Below, piece after piece: positions 34,529 through 42,388 of a stretch of DNA of 55,509 nucleotides. Source of the DNA: Bacillota bacterium (GTDB taxonomy: Bacteria > Bacillota > GCA-003054495 > Carboxydocellales > JAJZSN01); assembly GCA_021849745.1 (NCBI GenBank), contig JAJZSN010000004.1, positions 1 to 55,509 on the forward strand, given 5' to 3'. The translations under genes and the position numbers were made by a program. Every line of letters begins with the position of its first letter. Position 1 is the first letter of the stretch. The notes below the pieces were generated by a model that did no database searches, was not told the DNA's origin, and was given only the letters and a program-made list of their open reading frames with translations.

Positions 34529-36514
34529 ATGACTCCGACCAGACAATTGGGCATGTACCAAGATGGATATATTATCATGTGGTTACTTACCTTAGTGGCT
34601 TTTATTATCTTTGGTAAGGGGATTTATGACCGGTATAAGCTATGGAAATTAGGTGTGCCCGAAGACCGCAAGAATACTGCTAGTTTTTCGCGGTTTCTGA
34701 TCAATAGCTTTGGACATCTCCGTTTGTTAAAGGACTTATATCCGGGAATAATCCACTGGTTAATCTTTTGGGGGTTTGTAGTATTTGCTATAGGTACAGG
34801 TTCTTTAGTCTTAGAAGAAGACTTTGGCCTTCCGATTTTTCGAGGAACCTACTACCTAGTTCTTTCATTAGCTTTAGACCTTTTCGGCATTGGTGCTATT
34901 ATCGGAGTAGGCCTTGCCTTGTGGCGTAGATACGCAACAAAACCTGAAAGGTTGGATAACAAACCTGAAGATGCCATATCGTTGGGAGTTATTTTAGCGT
35001 TATTAATTACCGGTTTCCTCTTGGAAGGTTTACGTATAGCCTTTAAGGGCGATCCCTGGGCCACATGGACTCCTATTGGTAACTTTATCTCCACTTGGTT
35101 TGCCGGCGCTGATCCTAACACCTTAAGTGTAGTACACCAGGTGATTTGGTGGATTCATGCTCTGTTAACCTTCGGTCTCATCGCCTACATTCCCCACTCA
35201 AAGATGTTCCACATTCTTACCGGATCTCTTAATCAATATCTGGCTAAAGACAAAGCCGCTCAAAGTATCACACCCTTGAATCTGGAAGACGAATCCATCG
35301 AACAGTTCGGTGTCGCCCAAATTGAGCAGTTTACGTGGAAACAATTGATGGATGGTGATGCTTGTATCCGCTGTGGTCGCTGCCAGGACAATTGTCCCGC
35401 TCATTTAACCGGCAAGCCCTTATCTCCGAAGAAGTTTACCCAGGATTTGAAAAACCACTTATCATTAACCGGTCCTCTTTTGCTGAATAAAAAAGAAGAC
35501 GAAGAGGTTTCCAAATCCATTGTGCCGGAAGTTATCCAGGAAGATGAAATATGGGCCTGTACCACCTGTAGATCTTGCGAAGAACAATGTCCCATGTTTG
35601 TGGAGCACGTACCCAAAGTTGTTGATTTGCGGCGGAACATGGTCATGATGGAAAGCGAATTCCCCCAGGAAGCACAGCTTGCTTTTAGAGGGATGGAGAA
35701 TAACGGCAACCCATGGAATATCGGGTGGAAATCCCGGGCCGATTGGGCCAATGATTTAGAAGTCCCTCAATTATCAGATGAAGCCAATGTTGAATATCTC
35801 TTTTGGCCTGGATGTAGCGGCGCCTTTGATAACCGTAACAAAAAAGTTACTACCGCAGTGGTGGGTCTTTTGAAGAAGGCTGGTGTTTCCTTCGGCATTT
35901 TAGGTATAGAAGAAAAGTGCTGTGGTGACTCAGCAAGAAGATTAGGTAATGAATACCTTTACCAGACCCTAGTTCAAGAAAATGTAGAAACCCTTAATGG
36001 ATATGGGGTTAAAAAGATTATTACCACCTGTCCCCACTGCCTTAATACTCTCAAAAATGAGTACCCCCAATTTGGTGGTAATTTCCAAGTAATCCATCAT
36101 TCAGAGTTTTTAAGTCAACTAGTCAGCGAAGGCAAGTTAAAACCCCAGCAGTCCACGGATGCGGTCTGCACCTATCATGATTCATGTTATTTAGGTAGAT
36201 ATAACGACATTTATGCAGAACCAAGAGCTGTGGTCGGCAGCATTCCTGGTCTACGGATGCAGGAAATGGAAAGAAACCAAACCAAAGGCTTCTGCTGTGG
36301 AGCCGGTGGCGGTCGGATGTGGCTGGAAGAACATATAGGGGAAAGAATTAACAACAACCGGACAGAGCAGGCTCTGCAAACCGGGGCAAACCTTATTGTT
36401 ACCGCTTGTCCCTTCTGTTTAACCATGCTGGAGGATGGAACAAAGGCCAAAGATGTTATCGAAACTGTTAAAACTAAAGATTTAGCTGAAATACTTTGGG
36501 AAAGTGTCCAATAA
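34529..36514 (+). CDS. Membrane-bound Etf:quinone/HdrD-like Fe-S oxidoreductase
   Basis: 661-residue fusion. About residues 1-230 form a NarI-like membrane domain with about five helices and several His that could bind haem b. Two ferredoxin clusters follow: CIRCGRCQDNCP (about 277) and CTTCRSCEEQCP (about 344). Two CCG domains complete it: WPGCSG...KCCGDSARRLGNE (about 426-470) and YHDSCYLGRYND...FCCGAGGGRMW (about 550-600). Such proteins beside etfBA (DUF224/EMO type, as in Syntrophomonas) move electrons from acyl-CoA oxidation to menaquinone. The CCG part resembles BamD, so it might also interact with the Bam complex. Start ATG 34529 lies 7 nt after AAAGGAGG. Confidence 0.87.
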   Translation: MTPTRQLGMYQDGYIIMWLLTLVAFIIFGKGIYDRYKLWKLGVPEDRKNTASFSRFLINSFGHLRLLKDLYPGIIHWLIFWGFVVFAIGTGSLVLEEDFGLPIFRGTYYLVLSLALDLFGIGAIIGVGLALWRRYATKPERLDNKPEDAISLGVILALLITGFLLEGLRIAFKGDPWATWTPIGNFISTWFAGADPNTLSVVHQVIWWIHALLTFGLIAYIPHSKMFHILTGSLNQYLAKDKAAQSITPLNLEDESIEQFGVAQIEQFTWKQLMDGDACIRCGRCQDNCPAHLTGKPLSPKKFTQDLKNHLSLTGPLLLNKKEDEEVSKSIVPEVIQEDEIWACTTCRSCEEQCPMFVEHVPKVVDLRRNMVMMESEFPQEAQLAFRGMENNGNPWNIGWKSRADWANDLEVPQLSDEANVEYLFWPGCSGAFDNRNKKVTTAVVGLLKKAGVSFGILGIEEKCCGDSARRLGNEYLYQTLVQENVETLNGYGVKKIITTCPHCLNTLKNEYPQFGGNFQVIHHSEFLSQLVSEGKLKPQQSTDAVCTYHDSCYLGRYNDIYAEPRAVVGSIPGLRMQEMERNQTKGFCCGAGGGRMWLEEHIGERINNNRTEQALQTGANLIVTACPFCLTMLEDGTKAKDVIETVKTKDLAEILWESVQ

Positions 36515-36529
36515 GGGGGAGATATTGTA

Positions 36530-37711
36530 GTGAAACAAGTCGCCATTGTTAGTGCTGTACGTACTGCTGTAGGTTCCTTTGGTGGTACTTTATCCAAAAT
36601 AGCGGCTGTGGATTTAGGTGCTATTGTGATTGCCGAATCCCTTAAAAGAATTAACTTGGATGGCAGCAAAGTTGATGAAGTTATAATGGGCAATGTTCTA
36701 CAGGCAGGTTTAGGTCAAAATCCTGCCAGACAGGCTTCTATCAAAGCTGGGTTACCTCAGGAGGTTCCAGCCTGGACCATCAATAAAGTATGTGGTTCCG
36801 GTTTAAAGACAGTTGGCTTGGCGGCCCAGGCTATTTTGGCAGGAGATGCTGAAGTTGTTATTGCTGGGGGAATGGAGAATATGAGCCTTGCTCCATACCT
36901 CTCCCCTGGATCCCGCCATGGTCTACGCATGGGCGATGCTTCCTTAGTGGATTCCATGATTAAAGACGGTTTATGGTGTGCATTTAATGATGTTCATATG
37001 GGTATTACCGCCGAAAATGTTGCTGCCAAATATAACATAAGCCGAGAAGAGCAAGATGCCTTTTCTTTAGCCAGCCAACAAAAAGCAGGTAAAGCTGTAA
37101 AATCAGGTCGTTTTGCAGATGAAATAGTACCTGTTGTTATTCCTCAGAAAAAAGGTGATCCGGTTCTGTTTGCTCAAGATGAGTTTGTAAAACCGGAAAC
37201 AACTTTAGAAAGCTTAACTAAGTTGAAACCTGCCTTTAAAAAGGATGGAACAGTTACCGCCGGGAATGCTTCCGGGATTAATGACGGGGCTGCTGCCTTT
37301 GTATTGATGACCACAGAGAAGGCCCAAGAACTTGGCTTGAAGCCATTAGCAATTATTCGCAGCTTTGCTTCAGCCGGTGTAGACCCTGCGATTATGGGTA
37401 TTGGACCTGTTCCAGCCTCCCGTCTGGCCCTGAAAAAAGCTGGAATTACAGTAAGTGATTTAGATTTAATTGAGGCTAACGAAGCTTTCGCAGCACAAGC
37501 CATTGCGGTTGTAAAAGAATTAGAGCTTCCTATAGAGAAAACCAATGTAAACGGCGGAGCTGTTTCCATTGGGCACCCAATCGGTGCCTCAGGAGCAAGG
37601 GTATTAGTTTCACTGATTTATGAGATGCAAAAGCAGGATGCTCATTACGGGCTTGCCACGCTTTGCATTGGTGGCGGCCAAGGTGTTGCCATGGTTGTTG
37701 AAAGGCCATAA
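36530..37711 (+). CDS. Acetyl-CoA acetyltransferase (thiolase)
   Basis: 393-residue thiolase with C88 (NKVCGSGLK), H349 ([10 protein letters not shown]) and C379 (LCIGGGQG). It is followed by 3-hydroxybutyryl-CoA dehydrogenase and crotonase, so acetoacetyl-CoA cleavage to two acetyl-CoA is the probable step. Start GTG 36530 follows AGGGGGAGA, 15 nt after the membrane oxidoreductase. Confidence 0.92.
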   Translation: MKQVAIVSAVRTAVGSFGGTLSKIAAVDLGAIVIAESLKRINLDGSKVDEVIMGNVLQAGLGQNPARQASIKAGLPQEVPAWTINKVCGSGLKTVGLAAQAILAGDAEVVIAGGMENMSLAPYLSPGSRHGLRMGDASLVDSMIKDGLWCAFNDVHMGITAENVAAKYNISREEQDAFSLASQQKAGKAVKSGRFADEIVPVVIPQKKGDPVLFAQDEFVKPETTLESLTKLKPAFKKDGTVTAGNASGINDGAAAFVLMTTEKAQELGLKPLAIIRSFASAGVDPAIMGIGPVPASRLALKKAGITVSDLDLIEANEAFAAQAIAVVKELELPIEKTNVNGGAVSIGHPIGASGARVLVSLIYEMQKQDAHYGLATLCIGGGQGVAMVVERP

Positions 37712-37724
37712 AAGAAATTTTAAC

Positions 37725-37758
37725 TTACTGCCTAATGAAGAAATTCATTAGGCAGTAA
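37725..37758 (+). repeat. Perfect hairpin between thiolase and hbd
   Basis: TTACTGCCTAATGAA pairs with TTCATTAGGCAGTAA around a GAAA loop (a stable GNRA tetraloop), with no T run. It is probably an mRNA processing or stability element within the operon. Confidence 0.75.
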
Positions 37759-37786
37759 CGATATAATTAAAAAGGTGGCAAAGTGA

Positions 37787-38644
37787 ATGGATATAAAAAA
37801 AATAATGGTCGTAGGAGCCGGTCAAATGGGCGGAGGAATTGCCCAGGTGGCGGCCCAGGCAGGCATAACGGTAGTTCTAAATGACATTAAACCTGAGTTT
37901 GTCGAGAAAGGTCTTGGTCTCATTACTAAGAACTTAGATCGCAACATTGCCAAAGGAAAACTCACTGAGGAAGATAAAAAGGCAGCTTTAAGCCGGATAA
38001 TAAAATCTACCAGTTTAGAAGACGCCAAGGATGTTGATGTGGTCATCGAGGCAGCAATTGAAAATATGGCTATCAAGGCTGAGATTTTCAAAACTCTGGA
38101 TAAGGTTACTCCAGCCCGTGCTATTCTAGCCACTAATACTTCGTCTTTACCAATTACTGAAATCGCAGCTGTTACCAATCGCCCTGCCCAGGTAATAGGG
38201 ATGCACTTCTTTAATCCTGTACCGGTAATGAAATTAGTTGAAATTATTCGCGGCATTGCAACCAGTGATGAAGTGTATAAAACCATAGAGGCAATGACCC
38301 TAAAGATGGACAAAACTCCTGTAGAGATTAACGATTCTCCAGGCTTTGCTGTAAATAGAATGTTGATTCCTATGATCAACGAAGCCATTTTTTGTGTCTA
38401 TGAGGGTGTAGGTACACCTGAAGCCATTGATAATGTAATGAAATTTGGCGCCAATCATCCCATGGGCCCAATAGCCTTAGCAGACATGATAGGCCTGGAT
38501 ACTTGTCTTTCTATTATGGATGTTCTCTATGAAGGCTTTAAAGACCCCAAATACAGGGCTTGTCCTTTATTGCGCAAGATGGTTAAGGCAGGATGGTTAG
38601 GACAGAAATCCGGTCGAGGTTTCTATAGCTACGCACAGAAATAA
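37787..38644 (+). CDS. hbd: 3-hydroxybutyryl-CoA dehydrogenase
   Basis: 285-residue NAD-dependent 3-hydroxyacyl-CoA dehydrogenase with nucleotide loop GAGQMGGGIAQ (residues 8-18). The catalytic region GMHFFNPVPVMKLVEII is near 140-156 (His at about 142), and the C-terminal domain begins NDSPGFAVNRML near 184. Length is that of clostridial Hbd. It converts 3-hydroxybutyryl-CoA to acetoacetyl-CoA for the thiolase upstream. ATG 37787 follows AAGGTGG. Confidence 0.92.
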   Translation: MDIKKIMVVGAGQMGGGIAQVAAQAGITVVLNDIKPEFVEKGLGLITKNLDRNIAKGKLTEEDKKAALSRIIKSTSLEDAKDVDVVIEAAIENMAIKAEIFKTLDKVTPARAILATNTSSLPITEIAAVTNRPAQVIGMHFFNPVPVMKLVEIIRGIATSDEVYKTIEAMTLKMDKTPVEINDSPGFAVNRMLIPMINEAIFCVYEGVGTPEAIDNVMKFGANHPMGPIALADMIGLDTCLSIMDVLYEGFKDPKYRACPLLRKMVKAGWLGQKSGRGFYSYAQK

Positions 38645-38664
38645 TTAATAGGGAAGTGTATCTG

Positions 38665-39447
38665 ATGTCTTTTGAAAACCTGTTAATTGAACGAGAAGGG
38701 AATATTGCTATTGTTTATGTCAACCGTCCCCAAGCGTTAAATGCCCTTAACGCTGCAACTGTTAAGGATCTTGGGCATGCTTTTGCTGAACTGGAGAATA
38801 ATGACGAGATAGATGTTGTTATACTTACCGGGGCCGGAGATAAATCCTTTGTTGCTGGCGCTGATATAGCATTTATGAAGGATTTTGAACCCCTTGAGGC
38901 TAGAGATTTTGCGCTCTTGGGGCAGAAGGTTTTAAACCAAATAGAGAATAATAAAAAACCGGTTATAGCTGCAATTAACGGTTATGCTTTTGGTGGTGGC
39001 TGTGAACTGGCCATGGCCTGCGATATTAGAATCGCCGGTGAAAAGGCCAAATTTAGCCAACCGGAGGTTAATTTAGGGTTACTTCCTGGCTTTGCCGGAA
39101 CCCAGAGACTGCCTCGTTTAGTAGGCAAAGGCATTGCCAAAGAACTAATCTATACTGGTGATATCATCGATGCGCAGGAAGCATGGCGTATTGGTTTGGT
39201 CAACAAGGTTGTACCAGGTGAAAAACTGTTAGAAACAGCTAAAGAAATGGCCAGAAAAATCGCTTCTAAAGCTCAAATTGCAGTTAGATTATCAAAACAA
39301 GCCATTAACGAAGGCTTAGAAATGGATTCTCATAAGGCTCATACTCATGAAGCCAACTGTTTTGGCTATTGCTTCTCTACACAGGATCAGAAAGAAGGCA
39401 TGTCAGCCTTCTTAGAAAAAAGACCGCCTAATTTCACCAAGAAATAA
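38665..39447 (+). CDS. crt: Crotonase, 3-hydroxybutyryl-CoA dehydratase
   Basis: 260-residue enoyl-CoA hydratase with both catalytic glutamates in standard contexts: YAFGGGCELAMACDI and FSQPEVNLGLLPGFAGTQ (near 107 and 130). This distinguishes it from the crotonase at 26602. It hydrates crotonyl-CoA to 3-hydroxybutyryl-CoA. Start ATG 38665 lies after GGGAAG; the in-frame GTG 38656 overlaps it. Last gene of the etf-thl-hbd-crt run. Confidence 0.92.
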   Translation: MSFENLLIEREGNIAIVYVNRPQALNALNAATVKDLGHAFAELENNDEIDVVILTGAGDKSFVAGADIAFMKDFEPLEARDFALLGQKVLNQIENNKKPVIAAINGYAFGGGCELAMACDIRIAGEKAKFSQPEVNLGLLPGFAGTQRLPRLVGKGIAKELIYTGDIIDAQEAWRIGLVNKVVPGEKLLETAKEMARKIASKAQIAVRLSKQAINEGLEMDSHKAHTHEANCFGYCFSTQDQKEGMSAFLEKRPPNFTKK

Positions 39448-39493
39448 CAAAATGCTAATAAGCAATTTTCGTTTCTTAAGAAAAGGGGTTAGC

Positions 39494-39529
39494 GTTGAAT
39501 TTGAATCCGAATTCGGATTCAAATTCAAC
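39494..39529. repeat. 36-bp perfect palindrome
   Basis: An uninterrupted self-complementary sequence with GTTGAATTTGAATCCG arms around a central AATT (EcoRI-like GAATTC core), between crt and its terminator. It has no T run. It could be a dimeric operator, an mRNA 3'-end hairpin, or a trace of a mobile element. Confidence 0.75.
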
Positions 39530-39571
39530 TAGGGCTACGTGTTAACCACAGGCCACCCATAATTTCTAAAA

Positions 39572-39597
39572 TAAAAAGCCTGAACCGGGCTTTTTAT
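39572..39597 (+). terminator. Rho-independent terminator
   Basis: AAAAAGCC / GGGCTTTTT hairpin with TTTTTATTATTTT tail; ends the etf-crt operon. Confidence 0.85.
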
Positions 39598-39636
39598 TAT
39601 TTTAAGATGGTGATACTGAGTGCAAGGAGAATTATT

Positions 39637-40533
39637 ATGACTATATTTTCAAAAATATTAAACTCCCCTTATTTAGCATTAACAATGGTCCCACTGATAT
39701 GGGGAAGTAACTTTATTATAGCCAAACAATTAGTAAAAACCTTGCCCCCCTTTGCGCTCACAACGGGCCGTTTTGCCGTTGCGTTTTTGTGCTTATTACC
39801 CTTATTTCTTTATTACCGCACAAAGCACCCTGTTAAGAAAATGTCAGCCAAAACCTGGGGGGTGCTGATTTTTCTCGGCATTACAGGCGTATTCGCTTTC
39901 AACACCTTGCTTTATGCCGGTTTAAAGCAAACATCACCGGTTAATGCTACCCTTATAAATGCTTTTAACCCCACTTTGACGATATTGCTATCCATTTTTA
40001 TTCTTGGGGAAAAACTGCGGGGTCAACAAATTATTGGCTTAATATTATCATTTATAGGTGTAGTCTGGATTGCGGTGCAAGGACAACTTGATAAATTAAG
40101 TAACCTGGCTATAAACCAAGGTGATCTGTTTATTCTCGGAGGTGCTTTGGCTTGGGCGATCTATTCCATCTGGGTAAAAAAAGTTGTACCCATTGTTTCG
40201 CCTTTGGTTATCACCACCTTTAGCATGTTTTTTGGTCTGCTGTTACTTTTTCCGGCTACCTATATTGAGTCAACCTTTCAACCTGCCGGTCCGTTAACTT
40301 GGAAAAGTGTTCTTGCCCTCATCTATTTGGGAATCTTCCCTTCAGTGATTGCGTTTTTGCTTTGGAACCGGGGAATTGCCCAGGTGGGTCCCGGCAAGGC
40401 CTCTATGTTTTATAATTTACTTCCCCTGTTTGTAGCTATAATGAGCTATCTTGTCTGGGGAGAAATACCCCAAGATTATCACCTTATTGGTGGTACCATG
40501 ATTCTTTTTGGAGTATTCTTGGGTACAAAATGA
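39637..40533 (+). CDS. EamA/DMT-family transporter
   Basis: 298-residue, roughly ten-helix drug/metabolite transporter with two EamA repeats. The first begins MVPLIWGSNFIIAKQLVK near residue 17; the second begins GDLFILGGALAWAIYSIWVKK near 163. Start chosen at ATG 39637, 6 nt after AAGGAGA, instead of the ATG at 39607, which has no site. It stands alone between a terminator and a sigma-54-type regulatory region. Efflux of an aromatic or amino-acid-like compound is possible; the substrate is unknown. Confidence 0.8.
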   Translation: MTIFSKILNSPYLALTMVPLIWGSNFIIAKQLVKTLPPFALTTGRFAVAFLCLLPLFLYYRTKHPVKKMSAKTWGVLIFLGITGVFAFNTLLYAGLKQTSPVNATLINAFNPTLTILLSIFILGEKLRGQQIIGLILSFIGVVWIAVQGQLDKLSNLAINQGDLFILGGALAWAIYSIWVKKVVPIVSPLVITTFSMFFGLLLLFPATYIESTFQPAGPLTWKSVLALIYLGIFPSVIAFLLWNRGIAQVGPGKASMFYNLLPLFVAIMSYLVWGEIPQDYHLIGGTMILFGVFLGTK

Positions 40534-40608
40534 CCAGGAGGGAAGACCTACTTGAACAAGTTTAAAATTATGCCATGTTTGTTCGAAAAAATTAAAGGCT
40601 GTATTTCC

Positions 40609-40645
40609 TGGAACGTAACAGTTCCAAGCGGAAACCAATAGTTCC
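40609..40645 (+). promoter_or_regulatory. Enhancer palindromes (UAS) for sigma-54 activator, copy A
   Basis: TGGAAC-GTAACA-GTTCCA (40609-40626) is a perfect inverted repeat. A second imperfect copy GGAAA-N6-GTTCC follows at 40630-40645. They lie about 250 bp before the sigma-54 promoter at 40865, and the same array at the same distance precedes the promoter at 44484. The likely binder is the activator encoded at 42389. Confidence 0.7.
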
Positions 40646-40754
40646 AGGTTGAAAAATTCTTGGAAACCTTTCGCTACATCTCCGGGAACTCGGTATTATA
40701 TTTTGTTTTTCTAAAATCTTATTAAAAAAGATTAGAAATTTACAGCAAAAATTA

Positions 40755-40804
40755 ATATCCATTCAACTCATTTTTTGACCACTCATCATTTTTGATTGAC
40801 TATT
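40755..40804 (+). promoter_or_regulatory. Phased TTGAC repeats upstream of sigma-54 promoter A
   Basis: ATATCCATT at 40755, TTGACCACT at 40775 and TTGACTATT at 40796 (20- and 21-bp steps), about 70 bp before the -24 element. Same family of repeats as at 6592, 8303, 10241, 32568, 44403 and 53854. Confidence 0.65.
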
Positions 40805-40864
40805 AGAAATATAAATCAAATACTTATATATTTTTTTATATAAAAAGCCGACGATTTTATTCCG

Positions 40865-40880
40865 TTGGCATTTTTTTTGC
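40865..40880 (+). promoter_or_regulatory. Sigma-54 (-24/-12) promoter A
   Basis: TTGGCA-N8-GC with TTGCT at the -12 site matches the sigma-54 consensus with exact 10-bp GG-to-GC spacing. The 3' arm of a hairpin (40846-40870, GCCGACG / CGTTGGC) followed by eight T overlaps it. It drives the Had-type dehydrogenase at 40976. Confidence 0.85.
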
Positions 40881-40975
40881 TATTTATAAACTATATAGAT
40901 TGGAGGTGACAAAACCCATAAATTAAACATTAGGAAAAAGAAATTATAATTTTAAAAACTAGGAGGCGTTAAACA

Positions 40976-41998
40976 ATGAAAGCTGCAGTTTTTTATGAAC
41001 CCAATCAATTACTTAAAATTGAAGAAGTTCCCCTTCCTAAGATTGAAAGTGGTGAAATTCTGGTTAAAGTCGCAGCGTGTGGGTTATGCCATACCGATCT
41101 GCACTATATTGACCATGGAGTACCTACCTTTAAGAAGCCCCCGTTGATTTTAGGACATGAGATTTCCGGAATTGTAGATCAAATAGCTCCCGACGTAACA
41201 AACTTTAAGGTGGGCGACCGGGTATTGTTACCTGCGGTTATGTCTTGCGGGGTTTGCACAATGTGCCGGAGCGGCCGGGAGAATGTGTGCGCTAAAATGG
41301 TAATGCCCGGTAACGATATCGACGGTGGTTTTGCTGAGTATGTAAAGGCGCCAGCCAAAGATGCCTTTCACCTGCCTGAGGAAATTCCATTAACTGATGG
41401 GTGTGTCATTGCCGATGCCATTACTACGCCCTACCATGCAGTTAAAAACCGCGGGCAGGTAAGACCCGGTGATTATGTTGTGGTATATGGGTGTGGCGGA
41501 ATTGGCTTAAATACGGTACAGATGGCTAATGCAGCAGGCGGATCAGTCATTGCCATTGATATTAACGAAACAAAACTTGACATGGCCAAGAAACTTGGAG
41601 CTATAGCAACAATCAATGCCAAAGAAGTACTCGACGTAGGCAAAGCGGTACGTAAAATTACCGGGGGTGGCACAGACATTGCATTTGAATGTATTGGTAA
41701 CCCGAAAACCATGGAGCTTACTCTTAATACAGTACGCACCGGTGGAAGGTTTGTTATTGTCGGATATACTGAGCACAGCATGAATCTTAATGCCAGCAGA
41801 GTAATGTATAGAGAAATTGAAGTAATTGGTTCCCTTGGCTGCCGTCTTGTTGACTATCCTAAGGCTATTGAGATGGTACGCTGTGGTAAGCTTGTGCTGA
41901 CACCTTTAATCTCTAAACGGTTCTCCTTGGATCAGGTGAATGAAGGGCTTGATTATCTGCGCTCCGGTGAAGGATTCAGGTCAATAATTGTACTTTAA
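40976..41998 (+). CDS. Had/BamQ-like zinc alcohol dehydrogenase (second copy)
   Basis: 340 residues, colinear with and closely similar to the dehydrogenase at 25551. It has C37, GHE at 60-61, SCGVCTMCRSGRENVC structural-zinc cysteines near 90-105, GCGGIGLN near 170 and [11 protein letters not shown]. It should oxidise a 6-hydroxycyclohexene-carbonyl-CoA or a substituted analogue to the ketone. Unlike the first copy, it stands alone under a sigma-54 promoter with enhancer palindromes, and the neighbouring activator and hydroxybenzoate-type ligase share that control. It may serve the inducible branch for another aromatic acid. Confidence 0.82.
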   Translation: MKAAVFYEPNQLLKIEEVPLPKIESGEILVKVAACGLCHTDLHYIDHGVPTFKKPPLILGHEISGIVDQIAPDVTNFKVGDRVLLPAVMSCGVCTMCRSGRENVCAKMVMPGNDIDGGFAEYVKAPAKDAFHLPEEIPLTDGCVIADAITTPYHAVKNRGQVRPGDYVVVYGCGGIGLNTVQMANAAGGSVIAIDINETKLDMAKKLGAIATINAKEVLDVGKAVRKITGGGTDIAFECIGNPKTMELTLNTVRTGGRFVIVGYTEHSMNLNASRVMYREIEVIGSLGCRLVDYPKAIEMVRCGKLVLTPLISKRFSLDQVNEGLDYLRSGEGFRSIIVL

Positions 41999-42388
41999 GT
42001 TCTTTAAAAGCTACGAGCTTTGCAATAATATAACTAAGTTTAATTAATAAGTTTCTCAATAGTTTGCAATTTATTAGAAAAAAACCTGTATTTTTAATAT
42101 AAGAAAAGATCCCAGGTAGTGTAATCCCCTTATAGTAGACACATTAAAAAGAACCATATTATTGGTTCATGAGATGTTTCTGTGTAAGGGGTTTTGTAAT
42201 AAGTGGCATCAAACATAGGAAAACTAGACAAATTTGTTATAAGTAATTAAAAAGACCCCTACTTTTCTGGTATAATAAAGGCATCCAACAATCAACTAAT
42301 ACCAAGAAAAAGAGGGACTTTCATAGATTCTATTCTATAGCTAAGGAAAATTGAGATATTTAAGATATTAGCAAAGGGGGCGATTTTT
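41999..42388 (+). promoter_or_regulatory. Upstream region of sigma-54 activator with extended -10 promoter
   Basis: No gene in 390 bp. TGGTATAAT at 42268-42276 is an extended -10 box for the activator gene; no good -35 is seen. No -24/-12 element was found here, so the activator itself appears to use the housekeeping sigma factor. The gap also holds the nested inverted repeat at 42119-42203. Confidence 0.55.
42119..42203. repeat. Nested inverted repeat, possible small mobile-element relic
   Basis: CCCCTTA near the left end pairs with TAAGGGG near the right; ACACA/TGTGT and GAACCA/TGGTTC are nested within. The left end (GTAATCCCCTTATAGTAGAC) looks like an IS3-type terminal repeat, but no transposase is present. 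It could be a MITE or a structured RNA. Confidence 0.4.

Noticed and set aside
37822..38388. Minus-strand open frame of 188 codons opposite hbd
   Set aside because: The plus strand encodes a textbook 3-hydroxybutyryl-CoA dehydrogenase; the opposite frame has no domain or ribosome site.
40554..40641. Short frame starting TTG after AGGAGGG downstream of the EamA gene
   Set aside because: It runs through the enhancer palindromes, and the equivalent region before 44484 does not keep the frame; the DNA is better explained as regulatory.
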